Assembly: GCA_029243395.1 (NCBI GenBank)
Contig: JAQWSE010000010.1
Location: 1 to 64,000, forward strand
Length of the DNA: 64,000 nt
Direction of reading: 5' to 3'
From: Paracoccaceae bacterium
GTDB lineage: Bacteria; Pseudomonadota; Alphaproteobacteria; Rhodobacterales; Rhodobacteraceae
Below are positions 30,030-39,458 of this stretch, one piece after another. Each line of letters starts with the position of its first letter. Position 1 is the first letter of the stretch. Made by a program: the position numbers and the translations under genes. The notes under the pieces were generated by a model, which saw nothing but the letters and a program-made list of their open reading frames with translations, was not told where the DNA came from and searched no databases.

Positions 30030-30793
30030 TGGATGATTGGCCATCTCAAATTGGATTATTAGAATATTCAATTTTGGATAGTACCAATGCTGAAGGTAAA
30101 AGACTAGCTTTTCAAGATAGCCAAAACAGTTGGATCCTTACTCAGAAACAAACGGATGGAAAGGGTAGTCGTGGGAGAGCCTGGTGTTCGGCTGAGTCCA
30201 ATTTGACAGCATCTTTTCTGTTCTATCCTAGTGGAACAATAAAAGAATTAGCTCAGTGGACATTCACGACGAGTCTAGCTCTTTTCGATTCTTTGGTTTA
30301 TTCTGGAGTCAAATCAGATCAGTTGACTTTGAAATGGCCTAATGATGTCTTATTGAACCAAAAAAAAGTTTCAGGAATATTATTAGAAACCAGTTCAGAT
30401 CCTAATTCAGAGAGAATTGCCTTAATAATTGGTGTGGGTTTAAATTTGTTTTCGTACCCTGATCTACATAATGAAAAAGAGTTAAACAAGATGCCAACCG
30501 CCTTAAATTCCGTTTTAGGCAATAAGACGCCAAAAGCTTCAACTATGTTAACTTATATTGCTAATTCGTTGCAATACTGGGAAAAAATGTATAGAGATGA
30601 GGGGTTTTTATATATAAAAAATGCCTGGTTAAAATGGTCATTCGATCTGGGATCAAAGGTAAGAGTCTCAATAAAGGGAGAAGAGCTCAAAGGTAGTTTT
30701 CAAGGTATTTCGGATGATGGATCCTTTTTGCTTAAGAGTAATGAAACCTTACTTGAATTAAGTACAGGGGATGTTTTCTTTGCTGATATTTGA
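30029..30793 (+). CDS. birA: Biotin--[acetyl-CoA-carboxylase] ligase, monofunctional
   Basis: It attaches biotin to the carrier protein of acetyl-CoA carboxylase. The 254 residues contain the catalytic domain only: the ATP/biotin loop KGSRGRAW (near 47), the lysine motif LKWPNDVLLNQKKVSGIL (near 103), and a small C-terminal domain. There is no N-terminal helix-turn-helix, so it is not the E. coli-type repressor. GTG start overlaps the nuoN stop. nuoN-birA is the normal alphaproteobacterial arrangement, but the usual next gene coaX (type III pantothenate kinase) is missing and rnj follows directly. Confidence 0.94.
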   Translation: MDDWPSQIGLLEYSILDSTNAEGKRLAFQDSQNSWILTQKQTDGKGSRGRAWCSAESNLTASFLFYPSGTIKELAQWTFTTSLALFDSLVYSGVKSDQLTLKWPNDVLLNQKKVSGILLETSSDPNSERIALIIGVGLNLFSYPDLHNEKELNKMPTALNSVLGNKTPKASTMLTYIANSLQYWEKMYRDEGFLYIKNAWLKWSFDLGSKVRVSIKGEELKGSFQGISDDGSFLLKSNETLLELSTGDVFFADI

Positions 30794-30831
30794 TTTTTAG
30801 CAAAGATAAAATTAAATGTGAGACAAGTGTA

Positions 30832-32517
30832 ATGTCAAAAGACAAAAAAATTCTTTTCATTCCGTTAGGAGGTTGCTCCGAAATTGGAATGAATATGTAC
30901 TTGTACGGTTTTAAATCCGGTAAGAAAACTGAATATATAATGGTTGACGCTGGAATTACTTTTCCAAATCCTGAGTATACCCCAGGTGTAGAATTAATAA
31001 TGCCTGATACAACCTTCGTTGAAGACAATCTCAAAGATGTGAAAGCCATTTTCATTACTCATGCACATGAAGATCACATTGGGTGCCTGGCTCATATATT
31101 TGAATATATTGAAGCTCCAGTGTATTGCTGTAAATTTACCGCTCTTGTAGCTAAGGAGAAGATAAATAGAGGTGGCGGTGATTCAAGTTTAGTAAGGATT
31201 GCTAGTCCTTATCCGAAAATGATAAAGGCAGGTTCATTTAGTGTGGGGTTCTTTAGTATATCACATTCAGTTCCAGAGGCTTCAGGTTTAGTGATAGATA
31301 CTGAATGCGGCAGGATTTTTCATTCAGGAGATTTTAAGATAGATAAATCACCTGTTCTGGGAGAGCCGTTTAATTCTAAAGCATTGAGAGATCTAGGAAA
31401 TACAGGCATTATGGCATTAATTTGCGATAGCACTAATGTATTTAGCGAACATTCAGGCAGATCTGAATCAACTCTTTCAGATAATTTTGTAAAGTTGTTT
31501 GAAAAAGTTGAGGGGATGATTGTTGCCACCACATTTGCGTCAAACTTGGCAAGACTAAAGACATTAGCGTTTGCGGCCCAAAAAACGAATAGATCATTGG
31601 TTATATTGGGACGTGCAATGAATAACATGATTGCTCTTGGTCGTGAAAGTGGTGTTATTAAAGATTTCCCAGAAATTATTCCGCCTAGAGATGCAAAATT
31701 AATACCCAGGAGGAATTTGTTGGTGCTAGCTAGTGGGAGTCAAGGTGAGCCAAGAGCAGCGTCGGCGCAGTTGGCAAGGGATAGTTACATGGGTTTAACC
31801 ATACAAGAAGGAGACATCTTTCTCTTTTCATCGAAGACTATCCCTGGAAATGAAATAAGAGTAGCAAGAATAATAGATCGATTGGAAAGACGAGGAGTAG
31901 AAGTGCTTGAAGACACAGGGGGGCGATATCATGTTTCAGGTCATGCAAACAAGCCTGACCTGGAAGAAATGCACAAATTAATAAATCCAAGTGTCTTGAT
32001 TCCAATGCATGGAGAGTACAGGCATCTTAGGGAACATGCAAAGCTTGCCAAAAAAAATGGCATTCGGTCGCTTATTGTGACCAATGGTCAAGTTGCTGAA
32101 ATACATCGAGATGCTAATGCTTCTATCATAAAGGAGGTTCCTCATGGCCGAATTTTCCTTGATGGTAGTTTCTTAGTTGATGAAGATGAAGGGGTCGTAT
32201 CTGAAAGAATTAAACTAATGAACAATGGCATAGCTATCGTTTCAGTATTAGTGACAACAATAAATCCGTACTTCAATTTCGAAGTTAATCTCTTAGGAGT
32301 GCCAACAACCGATGATGCGAAAACAAGATTAATTGCCTTGTTAGAAAGAGAATTTGAGAATACTCTTTCTAAACAGAAGACCAGTCTGGTCTCTAACATT
32401 AGTAACAACCTTATTGAAACTGAATGCCGTAGGTTAATCAATACATTCTTCAAGGCAGAATTAGGAAAAAAACCACAGATTTCAGTTTGCATCCATAGAG
32501 AGGACCATCAAGATTGA
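30832..32517 (+). CDS. rnj: Ribonuclease J
   Basis: A metallo-beta-lactamase/beta-CASP nuclease with endo- and 5'-exonuclease activity, used in rRNA and mRNA processing. The metal-binding HAHEDH is at residues 77-82, ISHSVPEASGL near 142, the FHSGDFKID metal site near 163, and the beta-CASP motif IPMHGEYRHL near 387. I placed the start at ATG 30832, which gives the usual MSKDKKILFIPLGG N-terminus (561 residues). The frame extends back to a TTG overlapping the birA stop. It converges with the helicase gene across 11 bp. Confidence 0.95.
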   Translation: MSKDKKILFIPLGGCSEIGMNMYLYGFKSGKKTEYIMVDAGITFPNPEYTPGVELIMPDTTFVEDNLKDVKAIFITHAHEDHIGCLAHIFEYIEAPVYCCKFTALVAKEKINRGGGDSSLVRIASPYPKMIKAGSFSVGFFSISHSVPEASGLVIDTECGRIFHSGDFKIDKSPVLGEPFNSKALRDLGNTGIMALICDSTNVFSEHSGRSESTLSDNFVKLFEKVEGMIVATTFASNLARLKTLAFAAQKTNRSLVILGRAMNNMIALGRESGVIKDFPEIIPPRDAKLIPRRNLLVLASGSQGEPRAASAQLARDSYMGLTIQEGDIFLFSSKTIPGNEIRVARIIDRLERRGVEVLEDTGGRYHVSGHANKPDLEEMHKLINPSVLIPMHGEYRHLREHAKLAKKNGIRSLIVTNGQVAEIHRDANASIIKEVPHGRIFLDGSFLVDEDEGVVSERIKLMNNGIAIVSVLVTTINPYFNFEVNLLGVPTTDDAKTRLIALLEREFENTLSKQKTSLVSNISNNLIETECRRLINTFFKAELGKKPQISVCIHREDHQD

Positions 32518-32528
32518 ATCCAGTTAAA

Positions 32529-33848
32529 TTAATTCTTAGAATATGTCGTAGGTTTGAGCAAGAAATCAGGAATATGGTTGTTCATTTGTACCCAAGGTTT
32601 CTCAGACATCGGTTTTAGTTTTCCTTCAGACTTTTCCACATTTTCTGTCCCGCTATGTGAGGTCGAATTACCAAAAGTTACTTTATCAGCGAGTTGGTTT
32701 TTTTGATAAAAATACTGTTTGTCTAATTTTTTATTTATCAAATTTTCAATTTTTTCGATTATAGGCTTTTCACGATCAAAACAAATGGTGATAGCGTTTC
32801 CTCTTTTACCAGCTCGCCCTGTTCGGCCTATTCTGTGTACGTAGTCCTCCAGGTTTATAGGAACATCAAAGTTAAAAACGTGACTGACTTCAGGTATGTC
32901 TAGTCCTCTAGAGGCTACATCTGATGCAATTAGGTGTTTTGTCTTGCCAGTAGAAAAATCATCTAAGACCGTATTTCGTAGTATTTGAGTCAAGTTCCCA
33001 TGTAAGCAAGCATTCTCTAATCCTCTTGAAGAAAGAAATTTTGCGAGATTTTCCACATCTTTTTTTCTGTTGCAGAATATGATGGAATTTTTGAGTTTGG
33101 AATCCCCACGAATAGTGAGAAGCAGGTGCTCACTCTTCTTAATGAATAAATCTTTTTTTGAAACCTGTTCTATGATATGGATTTTTTGTTCAATTTCTTG
33201 AGAAGTTGAGCCTTGAGGAGTTATCTCTATCTTGAATGGATTTATTAGTATTTGGCGAGCTATAACCTCTAGTTCGGTTGGCATGGTCGCAGAAAATAAC
33301 CCGATCTGCCTACTGGAAGGCAACAAATTAAGTATCTGTTTTATATCGGGTATGAAGCCCATATCTAACATTCGATCGCCTTCATCTATGATTAAAGACT
33401 TCGTTTGTGAGAGCAGTAACTTTCCTTTAGAACAATGATCAAGTAACCTACCAGGTGTCGCAATTATTACATCTGGGCTTTTGGCTATTGCTCTTTCTTG
33501 ATCCTTATAGCTAGTACCTCCAATAATGGTTAAATCTGTCAACTTAGTATTTTTCCCATAAAGCTTAAATGCTTTAGAAATTTGCAATGCTAGTTCCCTG
33601 GTAGGGCATAAGATGAGAGCTCTCGGCATCAGAGCCCTACTTCTTTTGGTTGACAATTTAGAAATTAATGGAAGTAAATAAGAAGCTGTTTTTCCAGTTC
33701 CTGTTTGGGCTATGCCTAGCAAATCAAACCCTTCCAGAATTTTGGGGATAGCATTTATTTGTACTAATGTGGGGTCTGTGTATCCAGCATCTTTTACAGC
33801 TGAAGTTACAGAATCTTGTAAGTTAAGGTGGCTGAATTCAGTCTGCAT
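32529..33848 (-). CDS. DEAD-box RNA helicase, RhlE-like, with DEGD motif II
   Basis: An ATP-dependent RNA helicase of 439 residues. In order it has AQTGTGKT (motif I, near 48), PTRELALQI (Ia), TPGRLLDH (Ib), DEGDRMLDMGF (motif II), SATMP (III), the second RecA domain with SDVASRGLDIP (V), and HRIGRTGRAGK (VI). Motif II reads D-E-G-D where the family has D-E-A-D. The ATP-contacting D and E are kept, so activity is likely. The C-terminal ~70 residues are polar and disordered. RMLDMGF and overall layout point to RhlE. Gene is transcribed alone, convergent with rnj. Confidence 0.9.
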   Translation of the reverse strand: MQTEFSHLNLQDSVTSAVKDAGYTDPTLVQINAIPKILEGFDLLGIAQTGTGKTASYLLPLISKLSTKRSRALMPRALILCPTRELALQISKAFKLYGKNTKLTDLTIIGGTSYKDQERAIAKSPDVIIATPGRLLDHCSKGKLLLSQTKSLIIDEGDRMLDMGFIPDIKQILNLLPSSRQIGLFSATMPTELEVIARQILINPFKIEITPQGSTSQEIEQKIHIIEQVSKKDLFIKKSEHLLLTIRGDSKLKNSIIFCNRKKDVENLAKFLSSRGLENACLHGNLTQILRNTVLDDFSTGKTKHLIASDVASRGLDIPEVSHVFNFDVPINLEDYVHRIGRTGRAGKRGNAITICFDREKPIIEKIENLINKKLDKQYFYQKNQLADKVTFGNSTSHSGTENVEKSEGKLKPMSEKPWVQMNNHIPDFLLKPTTYSKN

Positions 33849-34010
33849 AGATCGGTCCTCTCATCGGATCACTTTTGGTATTATTCCTATTGCCTGGTCT
33901 GTTCAAGTTAAATTGACATTCATATTTTGACTATTCTTAGACTTTAATTCCTTGATTAGATCCGATATTATCCGACTATAATCTCAGTTACTTTAATTTA
34001 CGAGGGTTTT

Positions 34011-34799
34011 GTGGATAAATTTTTAAAAGCTTATAAGGATCTTGATGTATTAAAAGTATTTTCAATCAAGCATTGGACCGAGAAAACATTTTCATTTTCT
34101 TGCTTTAGACCTAAGCATTTAAGATTTAGATCGGGAGAGTTCGTAATGATTGGCCTTGAGAATGGTGAAAAACCTATTTTAAGAGCATATTCGATAGCTT
34201 CCCCAAGTTGGGATGAAAAACTCGAATTCTTTTCTATTAAGGTTGAAAGTGGCCCTTTAACTTCACGATTGCAAAATTTGATTGAAGGTGATGAAATTCT
34301 AATGAGGCCAAAACCAGTCGGTACTCTTGTCTTGGATGCTTTGCTCCCAGGGAAGCGTTTAATCTTATTTTCGACGGGAACCGGTATAGCTCCTTTTGTA
34401 AGTGTAATAAGAGATCCTCAAACTTATGAAAAGTTCGATGAAGTCATTCTGACACAGACATGCCGGTATGAGAAGGAGTTAGATTATGGACGAAGCATTT
34501 TGGAAGGCGTTAACCAAGATGAGACTGTAAGAGAAATTATTGGCAATAAGTTGAAACTGATTTCTACGACAACTCGAGAACAGTCAACATATAATGGAAG
34601 GATGACAGATTGGTTAAAAAAAGGTCATTTTGAAATTGAAACAGGTCAAAAGCTATCACGTGACTTTGATAGAGTAATGATTTGTGGTAGCTTAGAAATG
34701 TTGAATGAGCACAAAAAGATTTGTGAAGGGATCGGTATGAAAGAGGGGGCTAACTCTTCTCCTGGGCATTATGTAATTGAGAAGGCATTTGTAGCTTAA
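34011..34799 (+). CDS. fpr: Ferredoxin--NADP+ reductase
   Basis: An FAD enzyme that moves electrons between NADPH and ferredoxin or flavodoxin. The 262 residues include the FAD-binding RAYSIASPSWDE (near 57) and the NADP-domain GTGIAPFVSVIRDP (near 124). The C-terminus YVIEKAFVA is typical of the bacterial subclass. The start is GTG 34011 with GAGGG just upstream. It is divergent from the helicase across 162 bp and convergent with prfC (30 bp). Confidence 0.92.
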   Translation: MDKFLKAYKDLDVLKVFSIKHWTEKTFSFSCFRPKHLRFRSGEFVMIGLENGEKPILRAYSIASPSWDEKLEFFSIKVESGPLTSRLQNLIEGDEILMRPKPVGTLVLDALLPGKRLILFSTGTGIAPFVSVIRDPQTYEKFDEVILTQTCRYEKELDYGRSILEGVNQDETVREIIGNKLKLISTTTREQSTYNGRMTDWLKKGHFEIETGQKLSRDFDRVMICGSLEMLNEHKKICEGIGMKEGANSSPGHYVIEKAFVA

Positions 34800-34829
34800 A
34801 ACCTTAAAGAAAAATTCTTGGTTTTGAGT

Positions 34830-36437
34830 TTATGCCTGGGTTTCTTTCGTAGCATTGAATCCAATATTGGGAAATTTTTTCCTGTTTTTTTCTAAATCCC
34901 AATCAATCCTAATCAAGAAAACCCAATCATTATCATTGTCTCTTGCAATTTGCCCTCGGTTCGCATCTACAAACTGATTGATTTCAGATTCTGGTCCAGA
35001 GATCCAGCGTGCTCCAATATATTGCGTTTCCTCAAATTTTGCTGGCACATTATATTCTGATTTTATTCTTTCTAACAAAACATCTAATTGCAGTATTCCA
35101 AAAACCCCCACTATCTTAGCATCTGAAATTTCTGTGTTAAAAAGTTTTATCACCCCTTCTTCAGCAAATTGTCTTAAAGCTTTTACAAGATGTTTCGCTT
35201 TCAAAGGATCTGCCGCACTAACCCTTTTAAGAATTTCGGGCGCGAAGGAGGGAATACCTAAAAATTTAAGATCTTCACTTTCAGTAAAACTATCTCCAAT
35301 CATGAATTGCCCATGGTTAGGAATTCCAATGATGTCTCCTGCCCAGGCTTCGTCCAGAATATTTCTATCTTGTGCAAGGAAAAAAATTGGATTAGAAATA
35401 GTCACTAGTCTGCCTGATCTTACATGTCGTAATTTCATGCCGCGCCTAAATTTTCCTGAACAGAGTCTGATGAATGCCACTCTGTCACGGTGCTTATGAT
35501 CCATATTGGCTTGTACTTTGAAAACAAAACCAGAGACTTTTTTTTCCCCTGGTTTTACTTCCCTTATGTGGCTAGTACGTGATTTTGGCGGAGGCCCTAG
35601 GGTACCTATAGTATCTAGAAGGTTTGGCACTCCGAAAGAAAATATTGCTGAACCAAAGAACAAGGGAGTTAGAGATCCTTTAAGAAATTCTGACTTACAA
35701 AATGGTGATGTGAGAGATTCGATCATTGAAATATCCTCACAGGTCTTTTCCCAGTTTTTTTTGTTTATTTTTTCAAATAACTCACCGTTATTTTGGGGGT
35801 CCAATGTTGTGACATTGCTTTTAGCGTTTTTATTTTGTCTATCTATCAGCTCAACAATTCCTGTTTTCATTTGATAACAGCCTATAAAATCTTTGCCCAA
35901 TCCAACTGGACAATTCAGTGGACTTACATCTAGAGCCAAATCTTCCTGAATTTCATCAATTATTTCGATCACATCTCTGCTTTCTCGATCCATTTTGTTG
36001 CAAAAAGTGATTATGGGAAGATCTCTCAAACGACAAATTTCAAATAATTTTTTGGTTTGGCTTTCGATACCTTTAGCACCATCAATTATCATTACAACAA
36101 AATCAACCGCGGTTAGCGTTCTATATGTATCTTCTGAAAAGTCATCATGCCCTGGGGTGTCGACTAAATTGAACCAAAAATGTTTAAAATCGAATGACAT
36201 AGCTGATGTTGAAACTGAAATTCCTCTAGCTTTCTCGATAGCTATGAAGTCCGAAGTCGTTCGTCTGGCATTAGCTTTGGCTCTAACTTGACCTGCCATG
36301 TTAATAGCTCCAGTCTGTAATAAGATCTTCTCAGTTAAGGTTGTTTTGCCTGCGTCTGGATGGGAAATTATAGCAAAAGTTCGTCTTCTAAGTATTTCAT
36401 CTGGGATTGATTTAGCATTTTCGTTATCGAATGTCAT
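34830..36437 (-). CDS. prfC: Peptide chain release factor 3
   Basis: A GTPase that recycles RF1 and RF2 from the ribosome after termination. It has 535 residues. G1 is in SHPDAGKTTLTEK (25-37), G3 in DTPGHDDFSEDTYR (near 93) and G4 in NKMDRE (near 146), with the RF3-specific C-terminal domain after. RF3 is absent from many alphaproteobacteria, and its partner prfA is also in this window. The start ATG is at 36437. Single minus-strand gene. Confidence 0.96.
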   Translation of the reverse strand: MTFDNENAKSIPDEILRRRTFAIISHPDAGKTTLTEKILLQTGAINMAGQVRAKANARRTTSDFIAIEKARGISVSTSAMSFDFKHFWFNLVDTPGHDDFSEDTYRTLTAVDFVVMIIDGAKGIESQTKKLFEICRLRDLPIITFCNKMDRESRDVIEIIDEIQEDLALDVSPLNCPVGLGKDFIGCYQMKTGIVELIDRQNKNAKSNVTTLDPQNNGELFEKINKKNWEKTCEDISMIESLTSPFCKSEFLKGSLTPLFFGSAIFSFGVPNLLDTIGTLGPPPKSRTSHIREVKPGEKKVSGFVFKVQANMDHKHRDRVAFIRLCSGKFRRGMKLRHVRSGRLVTISNPIFFLAQDRNILDEAWAGDIIGIPNHGQFMIGDSFTESEDLKFLGIPSFAPEILKRVSAADPLKAKHLVKALRQFAEEGVIKLFNTEISDAKIVGVFGILQLDVLLERIKSEYNVPAKFEETQYIGARWISGPESEINQFVDANRGQIARDNDNDWVFLIRIDWDLEKNRKKFPNIGFNATKETQA

Positions 36438-36641
36438 TTTAGGTTCTTTGTTATTATTTGACGATACAAAATTGATAGATTTAAAATTGATGATGCATAG
36501 TTGGTTGATTCATTTGCAGTGACGAAAAATTTGTCTGAGGGATCATTAGCAAGGTTTAAAATAACATAACCTTTGAAAAATTATTTTGTTTATGTAAGTT
36601 CTTTATTAAAGGTATTTAATGAAAGTGAAAGTGGTTTTATT

Positions 36642-37418
36642 ATGGAATTAGGTATAAAAGGAAAAAAAGCGATAGTTTGTGCTTCTTCGCGCGGGTTAGG
36701 TTTCGGTTGTGCGGAAGCTTTGGCTCAGGCAGGCGTAAATCTAACAATTTGTGCTAGAAATAGCGATCAACTTCATCTCGCAGAGAAAAAACTGACTAAT
36801 TATGGTGTTGAAGTAATTTCGGTTTGCTGTGACGTTACTTCCGAAACTGGACAAAGCACGTTACTGCAGGCATGTCCAGATCCTGACATACTAATAAATA
36901 ATGCTGGAGGGCCTCCTCCAGGGATTTGGTCGGAATGGGACCGAGAAGATTTTATTTCTGCATTAGATGCAAATATGATCACACCAATCACTCTTATAAG
37001 GAAAGTACTTCCAATGATGATAAACAAAAAATGGGGACGAATCGTTAACATTACTAGTCAAGCTGTCAAGGCTCCAGTCCCTGCTCTCGGTTTGTCTAAT
37101 TCTGCTCGTGCTGGTTTAACGGGGTACGTTGCTGGAACGTCGAGACAAGTTGCCAAGCACGGGGTGACAATCAATAATTTATTGCCAGGAATGCATGATA
37201 CCCAGAGATTGGTGGATCTTGATTCTGCACTCAGCGAAGAGAAGGGTGTATCGCTGGAAGAAGCCCGAACAAGTAGGATGTCCTCAATTCCTGCTGGCAG
37301 GTATGGTACTATTCATGAATTTGGTAATGCTTGTGCATTCATTTGCTCGCAACATGCAGCTTTCATGGTTGGGCAGAATATTCTTCTAGATGGAGGAGCA
37401 GTGAATTCAACCATTTAA
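36642..37418 (+). CDS. SDR-family oxidoreductase without the YxxxK motif
   Basis: A Rossmann-fold protein of 258 residues with the SDR nucleotide site ASSRGLGFG (near 14-22), NNAGGPPPG (near 86) and the catalytic-type Ser in NITSQAVKAP. Where SDRs have Y-x-x-x-K this protein has S-N-S-A-R (152-156, in LGLSNSARAG), the pattern of an atypical FabG-like subgroup. Whether it reduces 3-oxoacyl substrates cannot be judged. I chose ATG 36642; the open frame back to TTG 36573 adds a low-complexity leader. It is divergent from prfC. Confidence 0.85.
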   Translation: MELGIKGKKAIVCASSRGLGFGCAEALAQAGVNLTICARNSDQLHLAEKKLTNYGVEVISVCCDVTSETGQSTLLQACPDPDILINNAGGPPPGIWSEWDREDFISALDANMITPITLIRKVLPMMINKKWGRIVNITSQAVKAPVPALGLSNSARAGLTGYVAGTSRQVAKHGVTINNLLPGMHDTQRLVDLDSALSEEKGVSLEEARTSRMSSIPAGRYGTIHEFGNACAFICSQHAAFMVGQNILLDGGAVNSTI

Positions 37419-37473
37419 GAAGATAGCTAATCCTATCTTTTCTTTAAATAGGGAATTCCAGACTGTAAATCAG

Positions 37474-38565
37474 ATGCATTCCAATTATAGCCTTCAATTA
37501 GTAGATATTACAAAGACTTTTAGTTCAATTTCTGTCGTAAGAAATTTAAGTTTATCCTTGCTCCCAGGTAAGATAACCTGTTTACTTGGACCTTCTGGCT
37601 GTGGGAAGTCAACCACATTGAGGATTGCTGCAGGCTTAGAGAAGCAAGATCAAGGCAAGGTATACATTAATGGTGAACTAATTTCTGCGTCTCATATGCA
37701 CCATATGCCTCCTGAGCATAGAAACGTTGGATTCATGTTTCAAGATTTTGCGTTGTTTCCTCACCTTACAGTAAAGAAAAACATAGAATTTGGTATAACT
37801 AAGAAACAAACTTCAAATTTTAGGGAGCAAGTTTCTAATGGTTTGCTAAGAAAGATAAACCTAGATGGGTTCCAATATAAATTTCCTCACATGCTTTCTG
37901 GTGGAGAGCAACAAAGAGTAGCCCTTGCAAGAGCTATAGCTGGCATGCCTAAAGTTATGCTAATGGATGAACCCTTCTCTGGATTAGATAAAAGGTTAAG
38001 AGATGAGATAAGAGATGACACTTTAAGACTCTTGAAGGAAGAAGGTGCAGCGGTTTTACTTGTGACGCATGAACCAGAGGAAGCTATGAGAATGGCTGAT
38101 AGCATAGCCCTTATGAGAAATGGGGAGGTTGTACAAGAAGGTGTTCCTTACAATATTTATAATAAACCTATAGATAGTAAGGTGGCAGCCTTTTTTTCCG
38201 ACATCAACAGGCTGACTGGTAGGGTGAAAAATGGAAGAACTGAAACGCCATTCGGCCCGTTTATAACTCCCGGATTTCTAGAAGGTTCAGAAGTGGAAAT
38301 AATTATACGTCCCCAGCACTTAAAAATTGATTTTGATAGAAATGGTAAAGGACCTAACCCTACTGTTAAGGATGGAGTTCCAGCAAGAGGTTTGGTCTAC
38401 TCTTCTAGATTCTTGGGTAAAGAAAGTATTGTCGAATTAAAAATGGAAACTGATGGTTCTAAACTTCAGGCATCAATTCCAGGAGTCTTTTTACCAGAAT
38501 TTGATACTCCTTTATGGCTTTCAATAAGGAGAGATCGTTGTTTTGTATTCTTGAAAAATAATTAG
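37474..38565 (+). CDS. ABC transporter ATP-binding protein (Fe3+/spermidine type)
   Basis: The ATPase subunit of an importer of the FbpC/PotA class, 363 residues. Walker A GPSGCGKST is at 39-47. The Q-loop MFQDFALFPHLTV is near 87, the signature LSGGEQQRVALARA near 139, Walker B VMLMDEPFSGLD near 162, and the H-loop VTHEPEEAM near 197. A C-terminal TOBE-like region runs from about 245. No permease or binding protein lies nearby, so the partner genes must be elsewhere. It is 56 bp after the SDR gene and 122 bp before tatA. Confidence 0.9.
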   Translation: MHSNYSLQLVDITKTFSSISVVRNLSLSLLPGKITCLLGPSGCGKSTTLRIAAGLEKQDQGKVYINGELISASHMHHMPPEHRNVGFMFQDFALFPHLTVKKNIEFGITKKQTSNFREQVSNGLLRKINLDGFQYKFPHMLSGGEQQRVALARAIAGMPKVMLMDEPFSGLDKRLRDEIRDDTLRLLKEEGAAVLLVTHEPEEAMRMADSIALMRNGEVVQEGVPYNIYNKPIDSKVAAFFSDINRLTGRVKNGRTETPFGPFITPGFLEGSEVEIIIRPQHLKIDFDRNGKGPNPTVKDGVPARGLVYSSRFLGKESIVELKMETDGSKLQASIPGVFLPEFDTPLWLSIRRDRCFVFLKNN

Positions 38566-38648
38566 GCGGGGAAATGAGCCTGTTGATCTGTTTACTTTTT
38601 GCTCCAGACATTATATTTATCTGTGAATAAGCTAAAGAACTGTAAATC

Positions 38649-38664
38649 AGCCCTTGGGAGGGCT
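38649..38664 (+). promoter_or_regulatory. GC-rich hairpin in the tatA leader
   Basis: AGCCCT-TGGG-AGGGCT forms a perfect 6-bp stem with a 4-nt loop, 23 bp before the tatA ATG and just ahead of its GGGAG ribosome site (38676-38680). No T-tract follows, so it is not a plain terminator. It might protect the 5' end or influence translation; function not shown. Confidence 0.4.
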
Positions 38665-38687
38665 AAAGAGTCAACGGGAGAATTTCA

Positions 38688-38906
38688 ATGCTTAACAATA
38701 TTGGCTTACCTGGTATCTTACTAATAGCAGTAGTCGTACTGGTATTATTTGGAAGAGGAAAAATTTCTGGACTTATGGGTGAAGTTGGTAAAGGCATAAC
38801 TAGTTTCAAAAAGGGCATTAGTGAGGGTAAAGCTGAACTCGAGAAGGCAGAGGAAGAAGCTGTATCTGAAGTAAAAGACGTAACTCCTGAAAAAGACAAA
38901 AGCTGA
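38688..38906 (+). CDS. tatA: Sec-independent protein translocase subunit TatA
   Basis: The pore-forming subunit of the twin-arginine system, which exports folded proteins. The 72 residues have the standard plan: a short N-terminus, one membrane helix (about 7-21), the hinge FGRGKI, the amphipathic helix with [10 protein letters not shown], and an acidic tail. It heads tatABC. Confidence 0.95.
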   Translation: MLNNIGLPGILLIAVVVLVLFGRGKISGLMGEVGKGITSFKKGISEGKAELEKAEEEAVSEVKDVTPEKDKS

Positions 38907-38955
38907 ACTCTTATTTTGTTTGGGCAATTTGTAGATAAATCTTGGGTTATTTTTA

Positions 38956-39366
38956 ATGTTTGACCTAGGCTGGCTTGAATTGATGGTGATTGGGATAACG
39001 GCCCTTATAGTTGTGGGGCCTAAGGAGTTACCACAGTTATTTAGAACAGTGGGAAGATTTTTTGGAAAAGCAAGGGCGATGGCTAGAGAGTTTTCGCAGA
39101 GTATGGAAGATGCAGCGAACGAAAGTGGTTTAAAAGATGCCACTGAAACATTAAACTCATTAAGCGATTTGCATAAGAAAACACAAAGTCCCATAAAAGA
39201 TCAAGTAATAGCAAATTTTAAAGAGCGTGTAGACCCTATAAAGGACACAATAAAATCCTCTGGAAATTTTGAAGTCGGCAAAGATTCTATAGATGAGAAA
39301 CCATTAAAAACGAGTAAGAGTAGACCTAACAAGAAGAGGGAACCTACTGAAAAGCCAAAAAAATGA
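38956..39366 (+). CDS. tatB: Sec-independent protein translocase subunit TatB
   Basis: The substrate-receptor partner of TatC. It has 136 residues. The N-terminal helix begins [26 protein letters not shown], with the Glu8 and Gly-Pro hinge of TatB (partial quotation of the motif GPKELP). An amphipathic helix follows ([17 protein letters not shown]), and a long Lys/Ser/Pro-rich tail. 49 bp after tatA. Confidence 0.93.
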   Translation: MFDLGWLELMVIGITALIVVGPKELPQLFRTVGRFFGKARAMAREFSQSMEDAANESGLKDATETLNSLSDLHKKTQSPIKDQVIANFKERVDPIKDTIKSSGNFEVGKDSIDEKPLKTSKSRPNKKREPTEKPKK

Positions 39367-39458
39367 TAAAAAATAAGCCGTATGATACAGTCCCGAGTAA
39401 AGATTACTATCACTAAAACGGGAATCCGGACTTTTTGTATACGTAGGAATAGAAGTTG

